Assembly (NCBI GenBank): GCA_027574665.1
Contig: CM050651.1
Span: 3,473,501-3,537,500 of the forward strand
Length of the DNA: 64,000 nt
From: Rhynochetos jubatus
Lineage: Eukaryota; Chordata; Aves; Eurypygiformes; Rhynochetidae
Reading direction: 5' to 3'
Shown here: positions 13,534 through 26,762 of the stretch, in pieces
How the letters are laid out: the number at the start of each line of letters is the position of its first letter
How positions within the stretch are numbered: the first letter of the stretch is position 1
Made by a program: the position numbers and the translations under genes
The notes under the pieces: model-generated
The model's database searches: none
The model's input: the letters and a program-made list of their open reading frames with translations, nothing else
What the model was told of the DNA's origin: nothing

Positions 13534-16500
13534 AAAAAGCAGGTTTTAAATGGTGGGTTCTGCCTAGGATTACTTGTCCTTTGGACCAAAGGACAAGGTC
13601 TTTCTCTCCTTAGCAGGTACAGCTGCAAACACTCTTCACTAGCTGAAGTATTTCCCAGGCAAGAAGACAGGTATGAAGATGGTAGGAGCTGGCAGTTTGC
13701 AGGTATTAGCTGACAGTACCCGAAGTGGTTTCTAAGAGTCACTTGTGAAATAGTTTGGAGGCAAGAGACTTCTCTGTATGTACTGATGTCTGTATGATAT
13801 TTTCCTTCTGGCAGACCCATTGTTCTGCCCACCTTGTGTGGCTGCATTTATGGGATACAGTGTAATATTCCATTACTCACCGGTTTAAACGTGGGCTCAG
13901 ACCTGCACTAGCCACGGCAGCTCACAGACAAGACTGAACTGAGCCTTTTTTAATGCCCGAATAGACAGCACTCACATGGGCCTGCAAAACTCTATATAGG
14001 ATTTAACCTTCATTATGTCAGAGGGGCCTTTGAATATTCATTTCTTTTCAGAAATAATGGTTCTGAAAGTTCCCAGCATTGGGTATATGGTAACGTTTTG
14101 CTCCCACTAGTCTTACCTATAAGGATGAAGGTCAGGATCAAGTGGATGACTTGATTGTAGCACAATATAATGTCTACTGGCCTATTTTCACCCTCAGAAG
14201 GAGCTAGAACCCTCTATTCACATTTTATATTCATTTATGCCTATTTGCTAAGTAATTCTTTTCTTCTTTATCTTTCTATACCCTGACACCTTAATCTTAC
14301 TGACATCTTAAAAATAGTTAATGAGAAACAGCTCCCTGTCTTTTCGTTGCTCACTTTCCCTCTCAATACTAAGGCATCCGACGATAGTTTACTTTGCAAG
14401 ACTTGACTTGAAAATGTTGTGTTGTACTTCTCTTTTGAAGAATACATATATATTAACAGGGCTCAAACCAAGAGCAATAATGACAGCCTTATAAACATGA
14501 TTACTAGCTGAGACACAAGTACAGACACTCTCTTGAATATATTATCCAGGTATTATTTTCAGCTCTAGACCTGAAAGCAATTTCCATATTTTATAGATGA
14601 AAACATGACACCTAGCTCTAGGAAAAGCACAACCCATCTAATATCTCTGGAAACACAATACTTCTTCTAAATAAGACTGTTTTAGGTATATCTAAAAACT
14701 CTGTCATGAGGGTATTCCACTAATTACAGTTCCTTTAAAGTCCATCATCTACTTAAGACATGCAAATGCTTTTAACAAGTGAGATCTCTGGCTCTGAAGA
14801 GACAAGATGTTCTGAGAAGACAATTAAACTCTATTAAGCTAGTGCTCAAGACCTAATATATTTAACATTGAAAGAAAAACAAAACCAACAAGGGGTTGAA
14901 TTTGTTCTTAATATATTTTTAAAAATCTGGATAAGAAAATCCAGGCAGCTGAATAAACCAGAAACTACTGTTTATGCTATAAATGTGAAAGAAGAGATTG
15001 TCAAGTGGGCAGGCTGAACTCATGGGACTCTCAGCAGAGTTGGTTGTACATGTCTCTTCCTCAGTTTCTCTTGGTGCATGGCAATCGCAACAGCAGTATT
15101 AGGAAAATTATTGAGCCAGTCAGTGCTGAGCTGAAAAGATACTACCTGCACACCAGCTATACCTTGTCTTTTCATGCCGGGTTAACTGCTCTATGACTGA
15201 AATAAACAATGTTTTGTTAAAAGAAATCCTTACTCCACACAGGTCAAGGGAACTACTCTCTTTATGTCAGCAGGGATGACTGTTGGCTTATGCTAGTGTG
15301 CCATATACAAGAAAGATCACCTGCTTCTTCCAGATAGCAATCCTGCCCTATGACATCTATTCTTCTAGGATAATATCCAGATTGTGAATTCAATAGTCTT
15401 TCCCAGCATATGACTTTTTAAATCCTGTTGAAACTTTGACTGCAGTCTGCCAAGTCTAAGTCTTTGTAATACCAGCAAACTGTAAATCTGTCCAGACTCA
15501 GGGTCTGTAGCAGTGACTTACCTCCTTGATCTCCTTCTAATCTTACAGCCTGCCAAAAGTAGGCCAGACCAGTCAAAATTGCTTTAGATGGTTGCTTCTC
15601 GGGTTGAGATGGGAAGTGTAACATTCTAATTCATTCTTTTTCAGAAATGGATGGGAAGGGCTTTCCTGCTGATGACTGTTGGAAAAACTTTTTCTGAACC
15701 TAATAGATTTATTTCAATGTGTGTTCTCTCTCAGAATTACAGTATTGACAAACTTTTCTTGGCAGCACTGTTCTCACTTTTTGCCCACAAGGTGTTTAGG
15801 CTGTCTGGAAATACATACCTTTTACACTGTCATTTAAACTTTATCACTTGGAAAAATTAGTTCTCTGATGAAAACCTGGTAGTTCTAAATTTAGTATGTT
15901 AGCTCTGCTAATCTAATAACTATTCTGCATGCTATTTCATTTATCTGGAAGGGAGGATAGGTGGTAGTGGAGACATGGTCTGGTAATAGAAGTGTTAAAT
16001 GAGTTAAGATGGAAAGATACAACATTTAGAATGAAATCCTGAACAGCAACAGGCATGAAACTTATTCTGCTGTCTGATGGTTTGGGCTGGGGCTTCTGTG
16101 GTGATTTTCTGTTTGCAACTGTCGTAGTTCAAAGTAAACCATATATTTTATGTACCTGTGTCTGGCCTACTGCCCACTGAGTTTCTATCACAGTTCTTGA
16201 GAAACCAAAGAGTTAAAAAAGATCTTTGATAACATGAACCTCTACCTGATCTGTTTTTCCAAAGTGTCTGAATATCCTGAACTAACATATCTTCATTTCT
16301 TCCTCAGCAATGGTCCTTTTGAAGATAAAGTATTTCTACTCTAATCCATTTTTTTGGCTTGCGTGTGTTTGTTTCTTTCAGATTGTTTGGCTTATAAATC
16401 ATAAAGTGTCTTGAAACAATGGGAACTACCCAAGACATGGTAGTAGCTCTGCTAGCCCAGTGATGGCTAGCAGTTCTTCAAACACTGAACTTCATTGCAG

Positions 16501-19412
16501 AAATTCAGAGCTTACCTCAAAGCTGGACAGTGTATCACAGTGACTGTTATGAATTGAAGCAAAGCTCATCACTGGTAAAATAAATCTACCTTTAAGTTTG
16601 CTCTAACAGATTCAGATAACTGTCATGGCTCCATAATTTATGTAAAATAAGTCTTTGTAAGGATGAGGCGCCGTCTGAATTGCTAGCATGCTAGTATGGC
16701 TGACTCCAAAACAAATTCCCATTGAATACTTCATTCACCTACCAAGAAATTATCCCGAACCTGGCTGAGAACAGCATGATTTGTGAGCTTCAAATCTGAG
16801 GAGAAGTCATACTGTAGATTACACTATTTCAAAGCCTCCTTAAGTTTCTCTTTTGCTTTTACCCACAGGCTAACTCAATCCTTCCCTCTGGCCAGAATGC
16901 ATGCAAGTGAAGGAAAAATTTATTTCCTGAAACCATGCTGCCTTCAGCAACTTCAAATAGCTCTAAGTATGTGTAAGTATCTCATTTTTTATTGATATTT
17001 CTCCTTCAGTGTTATTGAGTGTATAGGTCTGCACTAATCATTTAGGATTTTTTGTTTTTAAATATCAGTTCTAAATTACTAACCCTGTTTGGGCTTAATA
17101 ACTTGGGCTGAATAACTTATTGTTATTCAGACTACCAAGGATTAAGCAAGTGTCAGAAAGTTCTTGTGTTCTTTTCTTCTCAATCCTGGCTTGTAATTTA
17201 CTTGAGTTTGTAGAGCTTTACAAACTTCAGATACTTCTAATGGTCTGTCTGCTGTAGGGTAATCATAAAGCTTTTTAACATTTCACCATTGTATTCTTCA
17301 GGATGTGACCTTTAGCTTTCCCTGGAACTACTAATACAAGAATTAATTCTGCCTCTCCAACAATACCAAATTTCTCTGTCACCAGCACCCTACTTTTGTT
17401 TCATAATGGTCTTATTGATGTCTTTCGTGGTAGTTTGCTTATCAACATACAGAATTACACAGTGTAGATGAGAGGACCTGGGGACAACTCCACATATTAA
17501 TTCAGGTCTAAAGGTTTGAGGTACGCTTAGTACCAAGCTTTTGCACACTTCTGCTATTCATATAAATAAAACTTGCCTCTGTTGCATGGCACACAAAATC
17601 ATTTGGGTATTTATTACTAAGCATGAAGGAACAATGCTGATCAGCCATTCTTGCAATGCCTATTGACTAATGTCTTGAATTTTTCTCGTCTACATTTTTC
17701 CCATTAGCTGGGGATTTTCACCCTCAGACCTTAATTTTCAACTAAAAAAAGAATAGTGCCAATATTGAACTAAACCTGAACATAACTCAGTGTTTGTATC
17801 TCTCCTTTATTCCTCACATTAAGGTTTGTTGGCCCAGGATTTAGCGTTCAGTAATGTTTACAGGTTAAAACTGGAGATGTTACAAATGTCCTCTTTAATG
17901 CAGCAGTTAATGAAACATGACTGTTGTTCTTCTAAAATTCACTGCTTTATTACTAAGTTCACCTTGTAATTTCCTTTATATATTATAACCTGATAAAAAT
18001 AAAATCCCTAACATATAAAATTTTCAAGGTTTTCTTGCTCCCTTTTTCATTCTTTACATACTGATTTTCCAGAAAGAAAATAGCTGACCATCTGTCTACA
18101 GAAATCAAAATGAAAAAAAAAACCCCTATATAAAAGTATTTTTAAAGAAAATATGCTGCGTAAAAAAGAAGTTCCTCGTAACTTCTCCCTTATGCTTTTC
18201 TACCTTTTTTCTGTCTCCAGAATCATTCTTTAATCCTACTTTTACATTTCCTAAAATAAAAGACTCAAAAGTCGCTGTAATATGGGAAAATGTCAGCTCT
18301 AATAAGATAGCTGCTTGAGATACAGTAGTCTTTCTTTCTCTTCAGAGGAATATAATCTAGTCTTTTATTAATAATACAAGTTATCTTCAGAAAGAGATGC
18401 TAAGGAGAACGGAACTTTCTTCTCTGTTTTGAATTCACTTTGTTAAAAAAGGTAAATTCCAGGATTATGTCTATCATCCAAACAATTTCACTTTCTCTCC
18501 TTCACCACAATATGATCTACAGCTGGATTTGCCTCCCCCATCTTATATAAATTTTCTGTTTCCTACTCATGCATTATTCCTATGGTCTGGACTGATTAAT
18601 TTGTAGTTGTCGCTGTAATACTAAGGTTTTCCTGCACCAATCCTTTAAAATCTTAGAGTTGTCAAGTTACTCCTATTTGATCACATATCGTTCTGATTGT
18701 GTCCTATTTTGATGCAGTAATTTCTGTTTTCCAGATCCTCATTTGTATTACCGATCCTGACTTTCTTCTTGTATTAACAGAATTTGCCTCCATACAGCCA
18801 ACCATTGGGAGGATTAGAGTTCTGATTTAGTACATCACAGTAGACTAATAACACCTGTTTTCTATCCTCCACACATAATTTATTCAGAAATTAATATGAT
18901 TCTGTTATAATATGTAAAGTTATGAAGAGCACATGCATGATTTAGGAGCGTAATTTGTATTCTCATAACTGATGAAGCTGTCAGGGTCAAATTTTTTTAG
19001 AGATATTAAGTGTCTAAATATTTAGCTAGATTGGTATTGCAGTTGTGTCTAGGTGCTTAACTCTGATTTCAGTGTATTTTCAAAGCTTCCTGCAGTGGTC
19101 ATTCAGATCATTGGACATTTAAGCATCTTTCAAATAGCTTGCCTTTGAAAGCTGGACTTTCAGAGTTTGCTAAGGCATTTCTGAAATTTTTACCAGTTCT
19201 CTTTGGTTTAGTGAGAAATCGCTGCGCAGTAAAATTACTTCATTTACCTCTGCCAAGGAACCTAATTAATTACCATTTATTTTAAGAAACAAAAATAAAT
19301 TGTTGATTCTATGCATCGTAGTATCAGCAGTTACCTAAAAACTTTCCTCTTAAATGCATCTTCCTGTGATCCATGCCTCTGTTCCCGAGAATGAGTACAG
19401 CATTTGAAAATT

Positions 19413-19425
19413 AAAAAAAAAAAAA
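19413..19425 (+). repeat. Poly(A), 13 nt
   Basis: A short A run, unassociated with any element. Confidence 0.85.
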
Positions 19426-20439
19426 GTCTAACACACATTGTTATGCAGATCATATCAAGAATACAATATCTGACTGAATATTATCAGGTAATCAACCACC
19501 AAAGCAATAAACTGCAGGCATAGCAGTGGAATTCTCAAAATAAAAAGAAAATTATACATTAAAATAAAGCTGCGATAAGCCCTATGAAGCAGATGAATGA
19601 GTAAGGGCCACAGTTTTGTTCTCTTTGTCCTCTCAGAAAGGTTAATAGTTTTTCAGCTTTGGCAGAGAAAGTATAACTGAATCTGAGCGTATGTCTAGGG
19701 AAATGAGATTAGTGATAACAAAATGAGTATTACGTACTGATAAATCAATATGAAAACAAAGTACAGAAGCTCTTCCTCAAGTGTAGCCCACCTTACTTTT
19801 AAAGTCGTCTTTATGTTTATGCACTGCTGTTTGTTGAGTCTTTCAACTGGAGAGAGGAAAGGACATGTTTTCCCTACTCCTTCCCATGACTCCTTTTCAC
19901 ACATATTGACTGGTGTCTTCACCATGCTGATTTACACAGAGGCTGCCTTCCTAGCACTGGGATGGAGAAAATAGATTAGAATCAAACAAGAGTTTGAAAG
20001 TTAGTCTTTATGACCTGGGAACTGGATTTGGTTTTATTTTCTCCACAAATTCCTATTTGTGGAAGTTCTTGAGAATCATGATTTATTTTGATTTGGTGAG
20101 TGAAATTAAACCAAAATCTTTCAAATGTTTTAAGAAATGAGGCAGAACAGAAGCAGATATTCTTCCTGTGGCCAAAATTTTCTGGATAACCTTGGTCTTC
20201 AGACAAGTTTTCATTTAAAGTTTTGTTGAAACAGGTTCCAGTGAATGTCTTAATTTAGGTGAAACAGCATATTTTGCTAAAACTATGATTAGTTGAAAAC
20301 CTCCTGGCCAACTCTAGCAGGAACACAGAAATTATACCATGTTGTTAGGCTGGTTTGCAGTCTGCTGACTTCAGTATGTTTTTATGTTGTTTAAGCATCT
20401 GCACAAGAAGCATACTGCTGCTTCGAGTTCACATCATCA

Positions 20440-20840
20440 GGAAAGCAAAGGAAAAAGCTGCAGCTCCTCATCAGGTCCTTTCTTCCCCAGTCCTGCCAGG
20501 TGGCTGGCTCTGTTCTGCTGCTTCCAGGGATTTCTCTCTCTCTTTCCTGAACCACTGGCTGCTAATTGATCCCCCCCTGCAGCATTTTCCCCAGTTTCTG
20601 CTCTTCTCTGTTCACTGGTCTCAAATGTTGGTCCTGGGACCCCTTTCTGCCTGTCAACTGAAGCATCCAGACAGCTACAGTCCAGGTGGCACTGGGTTCT
20701 CCTGCTCCCTTCATCCCGGCACTGCTTTCTTGCACAATGCGCTGTCTGGAGATGCCCCACAGCTGGGTGAAGGCTATCCTCTTTCCCATACCTTCTCTTG
20801 TTTTGAGCTCAGTCACTACTAATCCCCAGGACTGCACCCA
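20440..20840. other. GC-richer pyrimidine-rich block, origin unknown
   Basis: A 400-bp C/T-rich island with open frames on both strands (up to 155 codons on +, 113 on -). The frames overlap antisense to one another and show no recognisable domain. They are better explained by composition (few stop codons) than by a gene. It could be an exapted repeat or a lncRNA exon. Confidence 0.3.
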
Positions 20841-21259
20841 CTGTTTCTTTCCAGCTGGCAAGGAATTTCTCCCTCTCTTCATCTGTTTGTATCCTGTTCT
20901 CAAAAGGCACAGCTGGAGCTTGAAAGTGATAATTCAATCCACATGTCCAACAGAGGAAGGTAAACTAATAGCCAGAGCTCCTCAATATGTTTTTGAAAAC
21001 CACAGCACTTAGGGCTTTGAGTACCCCAGATATAGCCACAGTTTATCCCAGAGGCTTTCAGAATTCTGCAGTTTGACAACCCAGTGGGACCAAGGTATCA
21101 TTTCTTCCCAAAGCTGCAGAAACCGAATGTAACACTTCCAACTGCAATGCCTAATTGTGAACACTCAAAGCACTAAAAAACATTAAATATTTTGACAGCT
21201 GGTGGAGAAATCATGTCCTGGAAATGTCCAGGATTGTTACTCATAAAGTGATGCAATGA

Positions 21260-21332
21260 GTAGAAAATACAGTTACTTCAATATATAAAAAAGTGAAACC
21301 TTGCATTTCTTGACAGAATCTAAATAACATCT
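21260..21332 (+). repeat. Diverged direct repeat, copy 1
   Basis: This section and 21889-21962 share the order GAAAAT, AGTTACTT, AATRTATAAA, ATTTC, then a perfect GACAGAATCTAAATAACATC followed by TT. They are two related copies 629 bp apart in the same orientation. They could be an old local duplication or two members of a repeat family I do not recognise. Confidence 0.7.
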
Positions 21333-21888
21333 TCCCTTGGAAAGGAAAACGGGCAAGTGAAAGAATTCCTTTCTAGATGGTTATTAGGTAGTGACAAATG
21401 CTCTGATAGACTCTGTTAGACTGATCTGAGTAACACTTGAGCGAGACAAGACTTCCCTTGAATTTAAGGGACTTTGAATGAGGCTCTTAACCATACAGAA
21501 AAGACACCTTGACGTTTGAATGTAATAAATTACCAACTCTTGACTTTATGCTGTTCCAGTTTTAACTTACACACTTCCCTTACACACATACACAAACTGC
21601 TGGTGCTGGCTGCTAGCACAAAGTGGTTAGTCTATATAAGATCCTGCTTCCTCCTCCCCATTCTAGCACAAAAGACAAATGAATAGGAGCACAGGTCAGT
21701 TTTTATCCAGAAATGATAATGAGAAAAAGGAGTTAGGCATTTGAGATACCTAGAAATAAATTTACCACATTTCCACAACCAACTGTCTAAGTACACTAAG
21801 TACAACACAGACCCACAGGAGAGGATGTTTAAACTTTGAGCATCTGATGCTATGCCTTTGACTTACTTAACTGTGCCGCTTTGCTGAG

Positions 21889-21962
21889 TGGAAAATCTAG
21901 TTACTTGAATGTATAAAGAAAATGAAGACTTATATTTCATGACAGAATCTAAATAACATCTT
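21889..21962 (+). repeat. Diverged direct repeat, copy 2
   Basis: The partner of 21260-21332: the same order of blocks with scattered substitutions and an identical 22-base core at the right end. Confidence 0.7.
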
Positions 21963-24872
21963 ATCTGTCCAAGTGAAAATGATGTCCATTACACTAGAAA
22001 GGTTATGTACATCATCCTTCTAGTTTACATTGTTAGAGTGCTTCTACATCAAAGATGTCATTTTGTCTTCCATCAGACATCCCGGGGCTTCTTGTACAGC
22101 CTCTCTCTCTTTCCACTCTGCCCTCACTGCTTATTGTTGTATTACCAGGTACCGTGAAATTGTAGCTATATTTTCTGAGCTGTTTTTCACATGTTGGAGT
22201 AAAATATATTTATAACATGAGTAAATTCTTCATTTCAAAACATATAAAAGGTATTTCTTTATTCAGAAAACTGTCCGAACTTAGAGCAGCAAGTGTATTA
22301 TTAGAAGCAAGGTTTCACCATAAAAGCTTTAAATGGTGTTTTAAAGCTTTTTAAATATGTGTGTTGTCTTTGTGGCTCTGTAAATCACCAGCCCATTAGA
22401 GGTCAAAAGATTATCATTTAGAGAAAGGTTTCATTCTTTATGAGGGAAACGAGTAAACCTAAGTTCTATAAACAAGCTGTCTGCCCTGAGTCTTAGTCAT
22501 GTGGCAAAAAATATCTCTGCTGTCAAATGCAGAGATGCTAATATGAAGACAGTATCTAATGTTTTCATGCAGCGTTCATGGATAGTAGCATTTTGTTTAT
22601 TGTGACAAAGTGAGACTGGGGGATCATACATATTCTCAATGCTCCTAACTCTTTCACAAGACAGATCAAGAATTTACAGCAGACCACTTACCGTGGTGAG
22701 GTACATGTAAGAAGGAAGCATTTCTCAGGGTCAATAGACACCCACTCTACTCATTCAAAATTTCCTTGGTTTATCTGTTTTACCTTGGGATAAGTACAGC
22801 ATTCCAATAATGTGATTCAAGTATTATTATTTTCTATTTCTTATTCATATTCTCAATATTTGGTTCAACGTGACATAGGTTTATAGTAAAATTACCGGTG
22901 TACCTGCAGAAATGTGTGGATGTATACATATATTTAAAGAATCTGGTTGTGAAATATGACTCTCAAGCGTAAGCTATATAGCATTATCAACATGCTTCTA
23001 TGATAACCTCTAACAAAATGGTAATAAATTAACCTCAAGCATGGCAGATTGGATTCTTGACTGTCTAACAGCTTTGCCAGGCAGCAACGCTATAATTAGG
23101 ATTTAAGAATATGGAAACGTAAGTGCCTGCAATTTGTAACACAGAATTTCAGATGTTTTTAAAACTCCCTCTAAAACCCCAGAACTGGGATGGATGTAAT
23201 GCACTGAACTCCTATGAGCATTGTAGGCACATGAGTAGAAGGAACTCTTTCCTAGGCAAAACGTGCGGGCATTAATTTCTATTTTTAGTCTTTTTTTTCA
23301 TACACTGGCAGCTTAATGCTGAAAGTTATCATTATCTGAGTTGATAGCTAACAGTCAAAGTTGTTCTCTTGCCTCTGTATCTTTCAGTGACTAGGAAACT
23401 GATTTATAACAATACATGGATGCACTGAATTAGAAAAGACAGTTTTAGAGCAGTGACATGTTTTTTTTCCTACAGTGCACACTCCACTGAGATATGTCAA
23501 ACAGGCTGCAGGAGAGCTGCGTGCACTTGGAAAGGTTCGCTTGCCCACACTCTCATTTTCTTCCTTCCCTTTTCCAGTTGTCCTTTTGCCTTCTCTGTGA
23601 CCAGAGAACTCCTGGCCAGCCAAAGGGTGAAGGGGTGAAGGTTTTACTCCGTGGTTAAAAACTGGTGAGCTGAAGTCCCAACTCCTGAATCCATCATCTC
23701 AGTGGCACAAACAGCTTTCACTGCTTTGCGTCTTGACAATTCGAGATCTTACCCAAATTTCACCCTAAAGCAGCTCTAACGGGCTGTAAAGGCTTTGAAC
23801 TTATATCCCAACTTGCTTTTATTTCTGAATTTTCCAGGAAAGATTGGGGGATGATTTCTCAGTGATACTTAAGTGTCCTAAATTGCTGTTTTGAAGATTG
23901 TTTCCCTAACAAAATGTCCATGTGCATTTATAAATCCGATGCCAGTTTTGCAGGCTGAGATAACTGCAAACTAGACTTTATATGCCATTTTCACTGTTTT
24001 ATTTAATGAAATTTCAGAGATGCTATTTAATCGCACTAAGCTGTGTATTCAATTTGATTTGCAACTAGGACAATATTGCTTTTCTACCCAGTTCTGCCTT
24101 TATAGCATAAGCACATCCTCTGTGGCTTTGGATACTAAACACGTTCATATCACTGAAACATTTTTCCTAGCTCTTCCACTGTGTCCAGAATGTAAAGTTT
24201 TTATAAACTTTCAAACCCCATGAGCGGTGTATACCTTTCTGGCCCAAATTTCTTTTACTTTTGCTAAACAGAGAAGAAGTAACAAGGAAAAATTCCTTGT
24301 AAGATACCACCATATGCATCTACCTGTAACAAGGGTGAATGCAAACTGAATATAAAGTGGCTGCTCCCTCCAGAAGGCCCTGACGGAATACAGCTCAGTG
24401 TGCAGAAAGCACATTTGCAATGGTATACATTCACGTATATATACACACCTGTGTGCCATATGCAGACATTTCTGACATAAACAAAACTTACATTCAGGAT
24501 AGATTTTCGTCACGAATGACCACCTAACTGGATGAATGAGTTTAGCCCTTCCACATACAAATACAGGCACAATAATGTCTAAGAAAATAGCTCTTGGATC
24601 TGGTCTGCCAGTGAGGTCACATCCTTTCCTAACTGTTTGGAAAGTATATGCTGTTGCTGGACACCGCTAGGAGAAAATGATAAGTTTTAGAGCAAAATTT
24701 GGGCATTACCATTTGAAAAGAAAGATGACGGCTTCTTCTTTTGCCAGTGACAAAATTTGAGTTCCTTAAAATACACAATGAAAAGTAGCTTACAAAACAC
24801 ATGTAACTTCATTGGCTCCATTGTAATTTACAAATGTAACTTTTTAAAAAATTAATTTAAATATAATACTGA

Positions 24873-24914
24873 TTATATATATGTGTGTGTATACACGCAT
24901 CCATCCATCCATAC
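24873..24914 (+). repeat. Compound microsatellite (AT/GT/CATC)
   Basis: ATATATATGTGTGTGTAT leads into three CATC units. Confidence 0.85.
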
Positions 24915-25387
24915 CTACAGAAAAGGTAATCGTAATGGATTATCTTTGTTAGCAAATTTGCAAAATTGCAGAACCAAACAATAAGTGTGGCTTAGGTGAG
25001 GAAGAGTATGCAGTGTTCAGAAATAATATTTATATTCAGTCAAGCAACTGTGGCAGCTGTTTTCATGAGTAAAATTAAAATTTTCAGGTCACTCAATATA
25101 ATGTTTTTATATAGCAAAACTATAGAAATAATACTAATAATAGTAGTTATTATTATTAATTATTATTACTGACTTTTCTTTGATTTTTCACACTAATGGA
25201 AACAATTTACTATAAAATTACACCTAGCAAGGTTTCGCTGAGAAGCTGTTTTATAACACATCTTAACACAGAGTTAAGATCATACTCACTGATTTATTGG
25301 AGAGGCTCCAACTTAATGTAACAACTTCAAATGTGATCAATTCCAGCAATGTATTTCAAGTCCTATTTCTGACAATATCCATTATAC

Positions 25388-25410
25388 TTTTTTCTTTTTT
25401 TTTTTTTTTT
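25388..25410 (+). repeat. T-rich tract
   Basis: A T run interrupted once by C, followed by CCCCTAGG. It resembles an acceptor, but no exon follows. Confidence 0.85.
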
Positions 25411-26730
25411 CCCCTAGGAAGTAAAATAAAGGTCTTCAAATCCAGAACAAGTTCTTCACTCGCTGTGTGATTTTCTCTGAGGAAATGATTGCTTTTTAAC
25501 CTGCCATTCATCTAATCCACATAGGAACAAAGTGGATTTTCAGGTCAGATACCTCTCTTACAAATCAATAAGGTGTGGTTGCAAAGCTGAGTTTGAAAAG
25601 TATAGTAAAAATATATGTATGTGACTTCCATGTAAATGAGGTACTTCTATGTTTACGATATTGAGAGATGGTTGACTCCCCACCAGAAGCCAAGTGGGTT
25701 CTTGACTGGGAGGTACAAGTGGTGGACATGAAGTCTTACTGAATTCATATTTTGTAAGGATGTGTACAGTTTTGGTTTTGGTTTTTTTTTTTTCTTTCAG
25801 GCAACTTATTCCTTGTGGTCAAATACATCCATGTACATAGAGAAATTGGGTCATACTCTGTTAGGTTTTACAAAAATATAACTAGCAAAAAGAGTCCTTT
25901 CTAAAAGGCTATATAGAAGTAACACTGCGAGGCTGTGAGTACAAGATTCAGCTGTGTTGTGGGAGATAGTTTTGAGTCATGATAATGGAAATGTTTCCTT
26001 GGAATTGATCTGGAGTAAAAATAATTGATTTTTCAAAAGTAAAGCTTTTATAAATTAAAGAAAAAGATCTCTTGTTTTAATTTTCAAATAAATCAATTAT
26101 TATAATTGAGCTACAAAGACTGAATTGGTATTCAAGTAATGGGAGTTTTCACAAGCAGATCATTCCAAAGACAAACATCAGTCTGGCCAAGAAGGCATTG
26201 GCCCACTCTGGGGATTTTTTTTGCTTATGCAGTATAAGCTTTATAAAACAACTGTCCATTGCCAGGTTTAACCATTATGTGGACTAAAGAGATAGGAACC
26301 GACTTCTGGCACTGAAGCATTAAATACCCTTCATTTCTCCTGATCATTTGTACTTGTTTGGCTGCAGCCAGCTTGTGAGGCATTTTGTCATTGAGGCTAT
26401 TTCCACACTGTGGCATTTGTTTCCATTTGGATCTAAACTTGCTCCAATTAAAGCTTGTTCCCTGGTTTTCTGCTGCTCATAAATGCAGTGATTCAGGAGT
26501 AGTTTAAGATAAACATTTTTTAAAACTGCTGCCTTATCAAATCTGGGGATTTTTTTACGCCAATGTGTTGATTCTGAAATTTTCTGATCAAATCTAGACT
26601 ACATACCGAAACATTTAAGCAGGAGTATTTCTATGAATATATTAACTTTACTCATCCTTCCTGAGATGACGACCTGATACGTGTCTCCCACTTGAAAGAC
26701 AAATTGTATTTGTATGTTTATACTGTAGAT

Positions 26731-26762
26731 GTATATATATGTATACATATATGCATATATAC
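26731..26762 (+). repeat. (TA/CATA)n microsatellite
   Basis: An alternating purine-pyrimidine stretch of TATA, GTATACATA and GCATATATA units. Confidence 0.85.

Larger units (their letters stand above)
11301..20439. other. Intergenic, no gene seen
   Basis: AT-rich. The only longer frames (13434-13847 and its antisense partner) come from the pyrimidine tract. A small GC-richer patch at 13225-13320 has no credible coding frame. Confidence 0.8.

Noticed and set aside
13434..13847. 137-codon - strand frame and its + strand partner
   Set aside because: Generated by the polypyrimidine tract. Lysine/phenylalanine low-complexity translation with no domain.
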